Source: Bacteroidetes bacterium SW_11_45_7
GTDB lineage: Bacteria > Bacteroidota > Bacteroidia > Chitinophagales > SW-11-45-7
Direction of reading: 5' to 3'
Length of the DNA: 7,911 nt
Assembly: GCA_003022985.1 (NCBI GenBank)
Contig: PXTV01000085.1
Span: forward strand, 5,210-13,120
How positions within the stretch are numbered: the first letter of the stretch is position 1; each line of letters begins with the position of its first letter. Both the position numbers and the translations under genes were made by a program. This document shows, in pieces, positions 1-6,239 of the stretch. The notes under the pieces are model-generated. The model ran no database searches, had not been told where the DNA came from, and saw nothing but the letters and a program-made list of their open reading frames with translations.

Positions 1-270
1 GCCATTCCCAACTCGCTTACACCCGTTCTCATCGCCATTGCCTTTGGTGTAGCCAGCGCCATTCTGATCGAATCGCTCTTGTCTTTTCTCGGCATCGGAG
101 TGCAAGCTGACGTCATCACGTGGGGGAAACTTCTACAACTGGCAAGGGATGAACACGAAGCGTGGTGGTTGGCTATCTTCCCCGGTTTTGCCATCTTCCT
201 AACTGTGACCATCTTCAACCTCCTTGGTGAAGGACTATCCGATGCGCTCGACCCCAAGCAAAAACAATAA
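1..270 (+). CDS. ABC transporter permease, dipeptide/oligopeptide type (DppC/OppC family), C-terminal part
   Basis: Open from the first base to TAA at 268-270, so the 5' part lies outside the window; 89 codons are visible. The translation begins AIPNSLTPVLIAIAFG and contains ESLLSFLGIGVQ, TWGKLL and FNLLGEGLSDALDP. These match the end of binding-protein-dependent (MetI-like) permeases of the DppC/OppC family: the end of the EAA-loop signature, the SFLGLGVQ turn, and the terminal helix ending in DALDP. The protein would sit in the inner membrane and form half of the channel of a peptide (or nickel/oligopeptide) importer driven by ATPases. Two hydrophobic stretches are visible, about residues 8-28 and 54-76 of the visible part. 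An in-frame TTG at 79 opens a shorter reading frame but lies inside the conserved domain and is not a start. The substrate cannot be told from this fragment. Confidence 0.9.
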   Translation, partial: AIPNSLTPVLIAIAFGVASAILIESLLSFLGIGVQADVITWGKLLQLARDEHEAWWLAIFPGFAIFLTVTIFNLLGEGLSDALDPKQKQ

Positions 271-295
271 ATAAGCGGTGAAACGTTACAATATT

Positions 296-324
296 AGTAG
301 CGAAGAATGCTGATATTTGCTACT
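296..324 (+). other. Hairpin downstream of the ABC permease gene
   Basis: AGTAGC (296-301) pairs with GCTACT (319-324). The stem extends inward by one G-T wobble and two A-T pairs, giving about 9 bp and an 11-nt loop. It starts 26 nt after the permease stop codon. No T-run follows, so it is not a classical intrinsic terminator. It may stabilise or end the transcript, but that is inference. Confidence 0.3.
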
Positions 325-389
325 GGTAATACGAATAAGGTATAGCTGGTAATGAGACAGTAGAGCACTTTTAGGTGCAAAGGAAAAAA

Positions 390-402
390 TCTTTAGTAAA
401 GA
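390..402 (+). promoter_or_regulatory. Small palindrome ahead of the exported-protein gene
   Basis: TCTTTA, a central G, then TAAAGA form a perfect 6+1+6 palindrome 27 nt before the TTG start at 430. Its symmetry and position would suit an operator half-site pair. A 13-nt AT-rich palindrome can also arise by chance, and no clear promoter hexamers were seen beside it. Confidence 0.2.
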
Positions 403-429
403 CCTACAAAACTAAGTTCTGGCTTCCCC

Positions 430-1899
430 TTGAAGTATTGGTTGTTCATAGTACTCACATGTTTGCTAACTGAACCTTTGCTGGCTCAAAAGATCAGTAT
501 ATCGGCAAGCCAAAAAATGTCCAATCGCACACCTCATTTTGATATTCTTGGTAAATGTAATCTTGGCGTTTTCATTCACAAATATGGTGACAATAAGAAC
601 ACTGTAGAAGCCTACAACGACAGGATGGAATTGAAATGGGTTCAAGAGTTACCACTCCCCTCCAACGAATGCAGGGTGATGCAACTCACCCTTTATCCGA
701 AAGAACTCGCTTATTTCTATCTAAAACCCACTGATGACAAGCGGTCAATCCTTTTTTACAAAGCGGTAACTGCCGACCTGAGCAGTAATCTACAACGCAA
801 CGCCATTGATACCTTTAGCAAACCCCCTGAGAAAATATCTAACCAACTCAATGTGAAGGAAGCCGCCAATCTGACATACTTTATGGTGACGAAAAAAAAG
901 GAAGAAAAAAATGATAATCTCAAGAATGCAGAAGTCACAATAGTCAACAAAGATGGGGACATCAATCAGCATCACACTTTGAATATAGACCAGTCAGCTG
1001 CTTTTCAATTCCTCAAGTGGGGTGGTATCGATAATAAAGGATATGCCCATTTAGCTGTCAAAAAAGATTTTAAAGAAAGAAAGCGTGACGGAAGGCAGGA
1101 TTACTACATTATCCATCGCATGCCACCTGACAGCTCATCATCCCAAACCATCAAAATCCGTTTTGAGAACCCCATTTTCGAGGAGCCAAAGTTTCAATTC
1201 GATCAAGCCAATTATCGGCTAACCGCTGCGGCATTTTATAAATCAAACAAAGATGCTGATCCGGCAAAAGGTTACATGTTCTGGGTGTACAATTTTGCAA
1301 AAGACAAAACTGTTCTTGAAAAATACCATCCGTTTAAAGCCAATATGGTTTATCGTATCACCGGCAAGGACACGACTAAACACGATAATGTGCTCTATAC
1401 ATTCAAAATAAGGGATTTCATCAATCGCTATGATGGTGGTGCAATTCTGGTGGCTGAATCGCAGTTCAATAATACGGAAGACGTTGACCAACAACAGACC
1501 AATATGCCATCTGCAAGCCCTACTTTCAGATCGGTGAAAATTCACTATTACAACGATATCATCATCTTTTCCACTAACCCTGATGGTGGCCGGGATTGGC
1601 ATTCCATCCTCAAGAAAAAACAAGTCTCCGAAAATGACGATGGGTTTTACTCATCGTACAGCAAGTTACTTACCGGAAGTAAGTTACGCTTCATCTACAA
1701 CGAAGAGATTTTCAAGAAAACAAATATAAATGAGTATCAGGTCACACCTACTGGTGAGGTAAATCGCAAAAGTTTATTCAACTCCGGCAATCAAAACATC
1801 ATGTTAATGCCTAAACTGGCAAAACAGATTTCGTCCAATGAAGTCATCATTCCGAGTTATAAAAAGAATAAGGTGAGCTTTCTCAAATTTACCTATTGA
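430..1899 (+). CDS. Exported protein of unknown function (489 aa)
   Basis: The product starts with a clear Sec signal peptide, MKYWLFIVLTCLLTEPLLAQ, with likely cleavage after the LLA/AQ region, so it is predicted to be periplasmic or outer-membrane associated. TTG at 430 is the only sensible start: in-frame stops lie at 394 and 397, and no ATG occurs before the signal peptide. No catalytic motif is recognised. The body is mostly alternating polar/hydrophobic beta-type segments with repeated phrases such as MELKWVQELPL, FLKWGGIDNKGYAHL and NDIIIFSTNPDGGRDW. These resemble the blades of WD/Kelch-like or 'accumulated-log' propeller proteins found as hypotheticals in Bacteroidota. Lysine content is high. 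It stands alone, with gaps of 159 and 185 bp on either side, so its neighbours give no functional hint. That it is a real gene is well supported; the propeller idea is inference. Confidence 0.85.
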   Translation: MKYWLFIVLTCLLTEPLLAQKISISASQKMSNRTPHFDILGKCNLGVFIHKYGDNKNTVEAYNDRMELKWVQELPLPSNECRVMQLTLYPKELAYFYLKPTDDKRSILFYKAVTADLSSNLQRNAIDTFSKPPEKISNQLNVKEAANLTYFMVTKKKEEKNDNLKNAEVTIVNKDGDINQHHTLNIDQSAAFQFLKWGGIDNKGYAHLAVKKDFKERKRDGRQDYYIIHRMPPDSSSSQTIKIRFENPIFEEPKFQFDQANYRLTAAAFYKSNKDADPAKGYMFWVYNFAKDKTVLEKYHPFKANMVYRITGKDTTKHDNVLYTFKIRDFINRYDGGAILVAESQFNNTEDVDQQQTNMPSASPTFRSVKIHYYNDIIIFSTNPDGGRDWHSILKKKQVSENDDGFYSSYSKLLTGSKLRFIYNEEIFKKTNINEYQVTPTGEVNRKSLFNSGNQNIMLMPKLAKQISSNEVIIPSYKKNKVSFLKFTY

Positions 1900-1945
1900 A
1901 ATATTGCTGTGGCTTGACAAAAAGTTATACCAGCTCATTTCTAAC

Positions 1946-1962
1946 TTTAGTTATGTACTAAA
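1946..1962 (+). other. AT-rich hairpin after the exported-protein gene
   Basis: TTTAGT (1946-1951) and ACTAAA (1957-1962) form a 6-bp stem with a 5-nt loop, 47 nt after the stop codon at 1897-1899. No T-run follows. A degenerate Bacteroidota -7-like element, TAACTTTA, overlaps it at 1942-1949, with TTGACA at 1914-1919. The 22-nt spacing between these does not fit well, so neither a terminator nor a promoter can be called. Confidence 0.2.
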
Positions 1963-2014
1963 AGCTACTGTCCTTAAAAAGGTTGAACGACTTTCAGCAA
2001 TCCATAAACCATTA

Positions 2015-2052
2015 TGTTGATTTCATTTAGATCGATCAATTCTCAATCAACA
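2015..2052 (+). promoter_or_regulatory. Inverted repeat flanking GATCGATC, upstream of the DUF6427-like gene
   Basis: TGTTGATT (2015-2022) and AATCAACA (2045-2052) are a perfect 8-bp inverted repeat separated by 22 nt. The self-complementary GATCGATC lies at 2030-2037 inside the loop. The right arm ends 32 nt before the TTG start at 2085. The arms could bind a dimeric regulator, or the transcript could fold into a leader hairpin. In the folded form TTGAT can alternatively pair with ATCAA at 2035-2039. Function is inference. Confidence 0.3.
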
Positions 2053-2084
2053 TTTCCCACTCTGCCTAAAGTTCACTCGTTGCT

Positions 2085-3104
2085 TTGATTCAGCTTTTCA
2101 AAACCAACTCGCCCTCTTTATATGGCTATCTTTTTATCTATCTTATAGTGCTCACTGCCATCCAGTTTTTGCATCCAGCTCCTTATCAAGGGGATTTACA
2201 AGCACCCCTTAGTCAACTTCTTTTCCATCTTATCCATCTCATTCCTGTTTCAGAGGCGTACACAGAAGGAATCATTAGCATTGGATTGCTCATGATCAAC
2301 GCTTTATTGATCAATGCCCTGATCTTTCGCCATAAAATTTTTACCCTAACTTGCCAGCTTCCGGGTCTCATCTATCTTCTGATTGCCTGCTCGTTTGAAC
2401 AGTGGAGTCAGCTAAGTCCCGCCATGATATCAAATACTATTTTAATATTATTCCTGGACCGTCTTTTGGCTCTTTTCCGTGAAGAGAACGCACTTGTTTC
2501 CATCTTGGACCTTGGCTTGTTGGTGGCTGTTGGCTCTTTATTTTACTTCCCGTTCCTTGTCCACATTATTACGTTGTTTATCGGGCTGATTCTGCTGCGC
2601 CCCTTCAGCTTACGTGAATGGCTGGCCGGATTGGCTGGCTTATTGACTCCTTACTTTCTCACTATCACTTATTACTATTGGTACGATCAGCTATCAGGCT
2701 TTTTTACATCCCATTTCCTCGGGCCAATTACAAGTGGATTCCCGGCCATTGAGTTGTATCCAAATTTTACCATTTGGTTGCTAAGCCCATTTTTGATCGC
2801 ATTGCTACTCGCATCGGTATTCAATCTGCAACGGCTTTTGCTAAAAAGTACAATTCAGCTCCGTAAAAGTTACACCCTCATTCTTTGGACTTTTTTATTT
2901 GCAGGAGCATCAACGCTTCTCAATACAACATTACCTTTAGCACATTTTAGTAGTATTGCAGTACCATTTTCTTTTCTGGCCATCCATTATTTTATGACGA
3001 CCGATAAGCCGAAAATGCTTGAAACTATCCACACCATGCTGTTTGTTGTTATTTTGATGCAGCAATATCTACCATTTGTGCAATTCAATATTCCTTTTTT
3101 ATGA
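2085..3104 (+). CDS. DUF6427-like polytopic inner-membrane protein (339 aa)
   Basis: The N-terminus [16 protein letters not shown] fits the 'short amphipathic lead, then F/K-T-N-S/P' start of the DUF6427 family, membrane proteins of unknown function restricted to Bacteroidota. The family assignment is from memory of its pattern. About ten hydrophobic helices are visible, roughly at residues 13-30, 62-82, 88-105, 112-130, 140-172 (two), 180-201, 228-250, 263-285, 288-305 and 313-335. There is almost no soluble domain and no catalytic signature. TTG at 2085 is chosen because an in-frame TAA sits at 2067 and the next in-frame ATG would remove the first helix. The stop codon overlaps the purQ start by ATGA, implying one transcript and coupled translation. 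I recall homologues near purine genes such as purD in flavobacteria, so the neighbourhood may be a recurring one; a transport role cannot be claimed. Confidence 0.8.
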   Translation: MIQLFKTNSPSLYGYLFIYLIVLTAIQFLHPAPYQGDLQAPLSQLLFHLIHLIPVSEAYTEGIISIGLLMINALLINALIFRHKIFTLTCQLPGLIYLLIACSFEQWSQLSPAMISNTILILFLDRLLALFREENALVSILDLGLLVAVGSLFYFPFLVHIITLFIGLILLRPFSLREWLAGLAGLLTPYFLTITYYYWYDQLSGFFTSHFLGPITSGFPAIELYPNFTIWLLSPFLIALLLASVFNLQRLLLKSTIQLRKSYTLILWTFLFAGASTLLNTTLPLAHFSSIAVPFSFLAIHYFMTTDKPKMLETIHTMLFVVILMQQYLPFVQFNIPFL

Positions 3105-3814
3105 AATTTGGCGTTGTTGTATTTCCCGGTTCAAATTGCGATCAGGATGTGACTCACGTGCTCAGGAATGTTATGGGTTGTGAGGTTCATGGTATATGGC
3201 ATCAAAGCGATAATCTTGACAATTTCACTGTCAATGATTGTATCATTTTGCCCGGAGGCTTTTCTTATGGTGATTATTTGCGCCCCGGCGCCATTTCACG
3301 TTTTAGCCCTGTTATGGACCAGGTTATATCATTTGCTGCAGATGGTGGCTATGTGGCCGGGATTTGTAATGGGTTCCAAATGTTGTGCGAGGCACAGCTT
3401 TTACCGGGCGCCCTTCTGAGAAACATCGATCAAAAGTTTATTTGTAAGGATACTTTCCTACGGGTTGAAACAACTTCCACACCTCTGACTTGTAACGTAA
3501 CAAAGGGTGATGTGCGAAAGATACCGGTAGCTCATGCAGATGGACGCTACTATGCCGATGAGGAGACGATTGCCTGGTTAAACCGGAATGACCAAATCAT
3601 GTTCCGGTATTGTAACCGGAATGGTGAAATTGATGACCATGCTAACATCAATGGCTCAATTGACAGTATAGCTGGAATATGTAACGAGCACGGCAATGTT
3701 TTAGGTATGATGCCACACCCGGAACGGGCTTCTGAGGAGGTGCTCGGTAATTCAGATGGGTTAGCACTTCTGGAATCACTGTTGGATCATTCTGAGGCAG
3801 TAGTTTCCTCTTGA
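3101..3814 (+). CDS. purQ: Phosphoribosylformylglycinamidine synthase subunit PurQ (glutaminase)
   Basis: The 237-aa product is a class I glutamine amidotransferase that frees ammonia from glutamine for the PurL subunit in the fourth step of de novo purine synthesis (FGAR to FGAM); it is cytoplasmic. Diagnostic features are FPGSNCDQD at 8-16, [18 protein letters not shown] at 51-68, the nucleophile Cys89 in [19 protein letters not shown] at 142-150, and the His206/Glu208 pair in MMPHPER. All catalytic-triad residues are present, and the length is close to the usual 220-230 aa of stand-alone PurQ. Stand-alone PurQ normally works with a small-type PurL and PurS, neither of which lies in this window. 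ATG at 3101 overlaps the upstream stop (ATGA), so translation probably depends on ribosomes ending the DUF6427-like gene; no Shine-Dalgarno sequence is visible. Confidence 0.96.
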   Translation: MKFGVVVFPGSNCDQDVTHVLRNVMGCEVHGIWHQSDNLDNFTVNDCIILPGGFSYGDYLRPGAISRFSPVMDQVISFAADGGYVAGICNGFQMLCEAQLLPGALLRNIDQKFICKDTFLRVETTSTPLTCNVTKGDVRKIPVAHADGRYYADEETIAWLNRNDQIMFRYCNRNGEIDDHANINGSIDSIAGICNEHGNVLGMMPHPERASEEVLGNSDGLALLESLLDHSEAVVSS

Positions 3815-3815
3815 T

Positions 3816-3833
3816 TGGCATACTAAATTGCCA
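3816..3833 (+). other. Short hairpin directly after purQ
   Basis: TGGCA (3816-3820) and TGCCA (3829-3833) form a 5-bp stem with an 8-nt loop, beginning two bases after the purQ stop. It could help end the DUF6427-purQ transcript, but no T-run follows, so a terminator is not established. Confidence 0.25.
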
Positions 3834-3885
3834 GGAATATAAGTTACAAGTGGATGGAACGGATTTTCGCCTTTAGCTTGACAAG

Positions 3886-4176
3886 ATGCAAAAGGTTGCT
3901 GCTATGAAACAATTGATGTTTTCACTCACTACTTACTTTCTTCTTTTGATCTTCCCATGTGCCGGACAAGCTGACATGCTTGATCCAGTGGAGTGGACCT
4001 ACAGTGCGGAGAAAGTAAATGATACGAAGTACAAACTCATCTACAAGGCCTCCCTTGATAAAGGATGGCATTTGTATTCCCAGAATATTAAAGGTGGCGG
4101 CCCTATACCCACTTCATTTGACCTCGATAGTATCCCCGCACTCAAAAAAGCAGGGAAAGTAAAGGAAATAAAATGA
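3886..4176 (+). CDS. DsbD piece 1: signal peptide and first half of N-terminal domain copy 1
   Basis: The 96-aa piece has a hydrophobic signal sequence, MKQLMFSLTTYFLLLIFPCA, with probable cleavage after GQA at about residue 29. ATG at 3904 gives a more typical signal peptide than ATG at 3886 and may be the real start. From residue 31 (MLDPVEWTYSAEKV) it matches the N-terminal disulfide-exchange domain of Bacteroidota DsbD, including KGWHLYSQNI and GGGPIPTSF. Reading stops at TGA 4174-4176, right after an AAAA run. The second half of the domain, with its CDDKRC cysteine pair, continues in the -1 frame. One extra A in that run would join the two frames as ...VKEIKMTSQF.... Alone this piece cannot form a complete domain. 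Confidence 0.75.
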   Translation: MQKVAAMKQLMFSLTTYFLLLIFPCAGQADMLDPVEWTYSAEKVNDTKYKLIYKASLDKGWHLYSQNIKGGGPIPTSFDLDSIPALKKAGKVKEIK

Positions 4177-4382
4177 CCTCCCAATTTTCAAAAAGGCCGC
4201 TGTCATTCGGCTTCGGGACCCGCTTCCAGATGGAATTGAAGTGGTTCTCGGACAGCGTTCGCTTTGAGCAGGTTGTTGAGCTATCATCCGCTGATGTGGA
4301 CAAGCTTAAAGGCGAACTGGAGTTCATGGTATGCGATGATAAGCGATGCCTGCCGCCTGAAACCGAAGAATTTAGCTTTTCC
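3976..4382 (+). repeat. DsbD N-terminal domain, copy 1 (frame-broken)
   Basis: Runs from MLDPVEWTYSAEKV to EEFSFS across the frame break at 4173. It matches copy 2 residue for residue through DPVEW/DPIEW, GWHLYSQ/GWYVYSQ, GGGPIPT/GGGPVPT, FQMEL/FGMEL and CDDKRCLPPET. It is about nine residues longer than copy 2, and the surplus lies next to the frame break. Confidence 0.8.
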
Positions 4383-5882
4383 CTCACCAATAAGCAATCC
4401 GCCTCGCCATCATCCTCGGGCATGGTCGATCCCATAGAATGGGATTACGATAAGGAAAAAGTTGACGATAACACCTACATGCTTACGTTTGCCGCCCATC
4501 TTGACGATGGATGGTATGTTTACTCGCAGCATCTCGATGGGGGTGGTCCGGTTCCAACCACATTCACGTTCAATAAAGATAAAGGCATTACCCTCATCGA
4601 CAGCGTAAAGGAGGCGAGTGAGCACATGTCCTCCGGCTACGACTCCATCTTTGGTATGGAGCTGACCAAGTATGCCCAAAAGGTTGAATTCCAACAAAAA
4701 GTTGAATTATCGTCAGCAGATCAACCGGTTACTGGTAAAATTGAATTCATGGTTTGCGATGACAAACGTTGCCTGCCACCAGAAACTACTGAGTTTGCCT
4801 TCAATACAAACGGCAAAGCCTCATCCGTCAATTTTGAGGGAGGCAAAAGCAAAGACCAGCAAACACTTTACGGCATTTTTATCGCTGGCCTGGCAGGCGG
4901 TTTTGTAGCCTTGCTAACGCCTTGTGTTTTCCCCATGATCCCTCTAACGGTTAGCTTTTTCACCAAGAGCAGTCCAAGTAAGTTCAAAGGCATCATGAAT
5001 GCGGTGATTTACGGGCTTTCGATTATTATCATCTATGTTGGGCTCGGCTTTTTGGTTACCAAAATGTTCGGGGCAAGCTCTCTTAATGAAATGGCCAGTA
5101 ACATCTGGTTCAACCTTGCGTTTTTCCTGATCTTCATCATTTTTGCCATATCACTTTTCGGTGCTTTTGAGCTTACCTTACCCACATCCTGGAGCAACAA
5201 GGCCGATGAATTGTCCGATAAGGGTGGATTTATAGGGATCTTTTTTATGGCTTTCACCCTTGCGGTTGTTTCTTTTTCCTGTACCGGGCCGATCATTGGT
5301 CCCCTTTTAGTTCAATCAGCAGTAATGGGCAATAATATTGGCCCCCTCTTGGGAATGGGAGGCTTTTCGTTGGCATTAGCCTTGCCATTCACCCTTTTTG
5401 CAATATTCCCGGGTTGGCTTAACACCCTGCCTAAATCCGGTGGCTGGATGAACACCGTAAAGGTTACACTCGGGTTTCTGGAATTAGGGCTTGCCCTGAA
5501 ATTCCTTTCCAATGTTGATATGGCGTATGGATGGGGCATTCTTCCCAGGGAAATATTCCTTGGGTTATGGATGCTGATAGCTCTGGCCCTTGCCCTTTAT
5601 TTATTTGGTGCTTACAAGTTCCCCTCGGATAGCCCTCTAAAAAAACTCTCAATACCAAGGGTGGCTTTTGGGCTTTTCTTTTTGGCATTTGCCGGCTATG
5701 CAGGAAGTGGCATAGCCGGGAACACTCTTCATTACCTGAGTGGATTTCCTCCCCCCAGCTTTTATTCCGTCTGGGATACCAAAGATTGTCCGCAAAATTT
5801 CAATTGCTTTCACGATTACGAAGAGGGCCTGGCTCATGCCAAACAAGTCAATAAACCTCTGATGCTGGACTTCACTGGATGA
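4173..5882 (+). CDS. DsbD piece 2: rest of N-domain copy 1, N-domain copy 2 and membrane core
   Basis: The 569-aa piece opens in mid-domain with no signal peptide; the ATG at 4173 overlaps the preceding TGA. Residues 11-70 finish N-domain copy 1, with Cys54 and Cys59 in CDDKRCLPPE. Residues 84-210 are a second complete N-domain (MVDPIEWDY to EFAF), with Cys195 and Cys200 in the same motif. Residues 233-520 are the DsbD membrane core of about eight helices. It contains LTPCVFPMIPLTV (Cys251) and VSFSCTGPIIGPLL (Cys370), the counterparts of E. coli Cys163 and Cys285, so the transmembrane redox pair is intact. Residues 540-569 enter the C-terminal thioredoxin-like domain and stop at DFTG, where homologues continue W-x-C-V-N-C. 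The TGA is therefore premature. Base composition and codon use look like the neighbours', with no sign of transfer. Confidence 0.8.
   Translation: MTSQFSKRPLSFGFGTRFQMELKWFSDSVRFEQVVELSSADVDKLKGELEFMVCDDKRCLPPETEEFSFSLTNKQSASPSSSGMVDPIEWDYDKEKVDDNTYMLTFAAHLDDGWYVYSQHLDGGGPVPTTFTFNKDKGITLIDSVKEASEHMSSGYDSIFGMELTKYAQKVEFQQKVELSSADQPVTGKIEFMVCDDKRCLPPETTEFAFNTNGKASSVNFEGGKSKDQQTLYGIFIAGLAGGFVALLTPCVFPMIPLTVSFFTKSSPSKFKGIMNAVIYGLSIIIIYVGLGFLVTKMFGASSLNEMASNIWFNLAFFLIFIIFAISLFGAFELTLPTSWSNKADELSDKGGFIGIFFMAFTLAVVSFSCTGPIIGPLLVQSAVMGNNIGPLLGMGGFSLALALPFTLFAIFPGWLNTLPKSGGWMNTVKVTLGFLELGLALKFLSNVDMAYGWGILPREIFLGLWMLIALALALYLFGAYKFPSDSPLKKLSIPRVAFGLFFLAFAGYAGSGIAGNTLHYLSGFPPPSFYSVWDTKDCPQNFNCFHDYEEGLAHAKQVNKPLMLDFTG
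4422..4802 (+). repeat. DsbD N-terminal domain, copy 2 (intact)
   Basis: A 127-aa copy of the preceding domain in one open frame, joined by a Ser/Ala/Pro-rich linker (residues about 72-83 of piece 2). At the DNA level the CDDKRCLPPE stretch differs from copy 1 mainly at third codon positions, which indicates an old duplication kept by selection. Confidence 0.8.
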
Positions 5883-6238
5883 ATTGCCGTAAAATGGAAG
5901 AAAATGTTTGGATCAAACCTGAAATCAAACGACTAATAGAAGAGAAATACGTTTTGGTTTCATTATACGTGGATGAGAAAGAGAAATTGCCTAAACGGGA
6001 AAGGTATGTTTCCGATTTTAGTGGTGAGAAGATTATAACGGTAGGCAAAAAGTGGAGTGACTTTCAGGCCTCAAGGTTTGGTGCCCAATCCCAACCCTAT
6101 TATGTGCTGATGGCACCCGACAAAGAAGAAGTTTTGATTGAACCGAGAGGTTATACACCCGATGTTAGCGAGTACAAGCAATTTCTCGAAAAGGGCCTGA
6201 AAGTATTTCAAAAGGATAATAAATTATCCTATAGATAA
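5879..6238 (+). CDS. DsbD piece 3: C-terminal thioredoxin-like domain lacking the first CxxC cysteine
   Basis: The 119-aa piece begins MNCRKMEENVW, which in intact DsbD directly follows DFTGW-x-CV. The second cysteine of CVNC remains (Cys3), but the first, equivalent to the nucleophile Cys461 of E. coli DsbD, is missing. The rest of the thioredoxin fold is well kept: KYVLVSLYVDEKEKLP, the cis-proline segment SQPYYVL at about residues 75-81, and GYTPDVSEYKQFLEKGL near the end. The ATG overlaps the stop of piece 2 (ATGA). Without a signal peptide or membrane anchor of its own, a separately translated product would stay in the cytoplasm. The good state of the remaining sequence suggests a recent break or a sequence error rather than long decay. 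Confidence 0.75.
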   Translation: MNCRKMEENVWIKPEIKRLIEEKYVLVSLYVDEKEKLPKRERYVSDFSGEKIITVGKKWSDFQASRFGAQSQPYYVLMAPDKEEVLIEPRGYTPDVSEYKQFLEKGLKVFQKDNKLSYR

Positions 6239-6239
6239 T
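6213..6239 (+). other. Overlapping inverted repeats at the 3' end of dsbD
   Basis: AGGATAAT (6213-6220) is followed after two bases by its complement ATTATCCT (6223-6230), and a second GATAAT lies at 6234-6239. ATTATC can thus pair with either the upstream or the downstream GATAAT, giving two mutually exclusive AT-rich hairpins around the stop codon. There is no T-tract, so a terminator role is only possible. Confidence 0.3.

Larger units (their letters stand above)
3886..6238 (+). pseudogene. dsbD: dsbD-like thiol:disulfide interchange locus, interrupted twice (three reading-frame pieces)
   Basis: The three consecutive pieces (3886-4176, 4173-5882, 5879-6238) together give the complete domain order of DsbD: signal peptide, N-terminal disulfide-exchange domain (here two copies), eight-helix membrane core, C-terminal thioredoxin-like domain. 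DsbD passes electrons from cytoplasmic thioredoxin across the inner membrane to periplasmic partners such as DsbC and cytochrome c maturation proteins. Each junction is a -1 frame change with an ATGA overlap. The first falls inside N-domain copy 1, the second exactly in the CxxC motif of the C-terminal domain. About 780 codons in total exceed E. coli DsbD (565 aa), mainly because of the duplicated N-domain. A frameshifted pseudogene or sequence errors are the simplest readings. Coupled translation of three pieces is possible but would yield a second piece without a signal peptide and a third without its nucleophilic cysteine. Confidence 0.7.

Noticed and set aside
1243..1623. 126-codon minus-strand frame inside the exported-protein gene
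   Set aside because: Lies wholly antisense to a gene with a signal peptide and a long open frame; the translation shows no recognisable family and is a shadow.
1914..1949. Promoter with TTGACA and TAACTTTA
   Set aside because: The spacing of 22 nt fits neither the sigma-70 nor the Bacteroidota -33/-7 pattern well, so it was not called as a feature.
3920..3955. Lipoprotein signal in DsbD piece 1 (IFPC)
   Set aside because: IFPC does not fit the L-[AS]-[GA]-C lipobox; an ordinary signal peptide cut after GQA is more likely.
4174..4266. Alternative third frame (DLPIFKKAAV...) as the true continuation of DsbD piece 1
   Set aside because: The aligned length and residues of N-domain copy 2 (SGYDSIFGMEL) match the frame starting at 4173 (FGFGTRFQMEL), not the third frame.
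5880..5882. TGA in dsbD as a selenocysteine or recoded tryptophan codon
   Set aside because: Although W follows DFTG in homologues, reading through TGA in the same frame gives IAVKWKKMF and soon a stop, not CVNC. The homologous sequence continues only in the -1 frame, so recoding does not rescue the protein.
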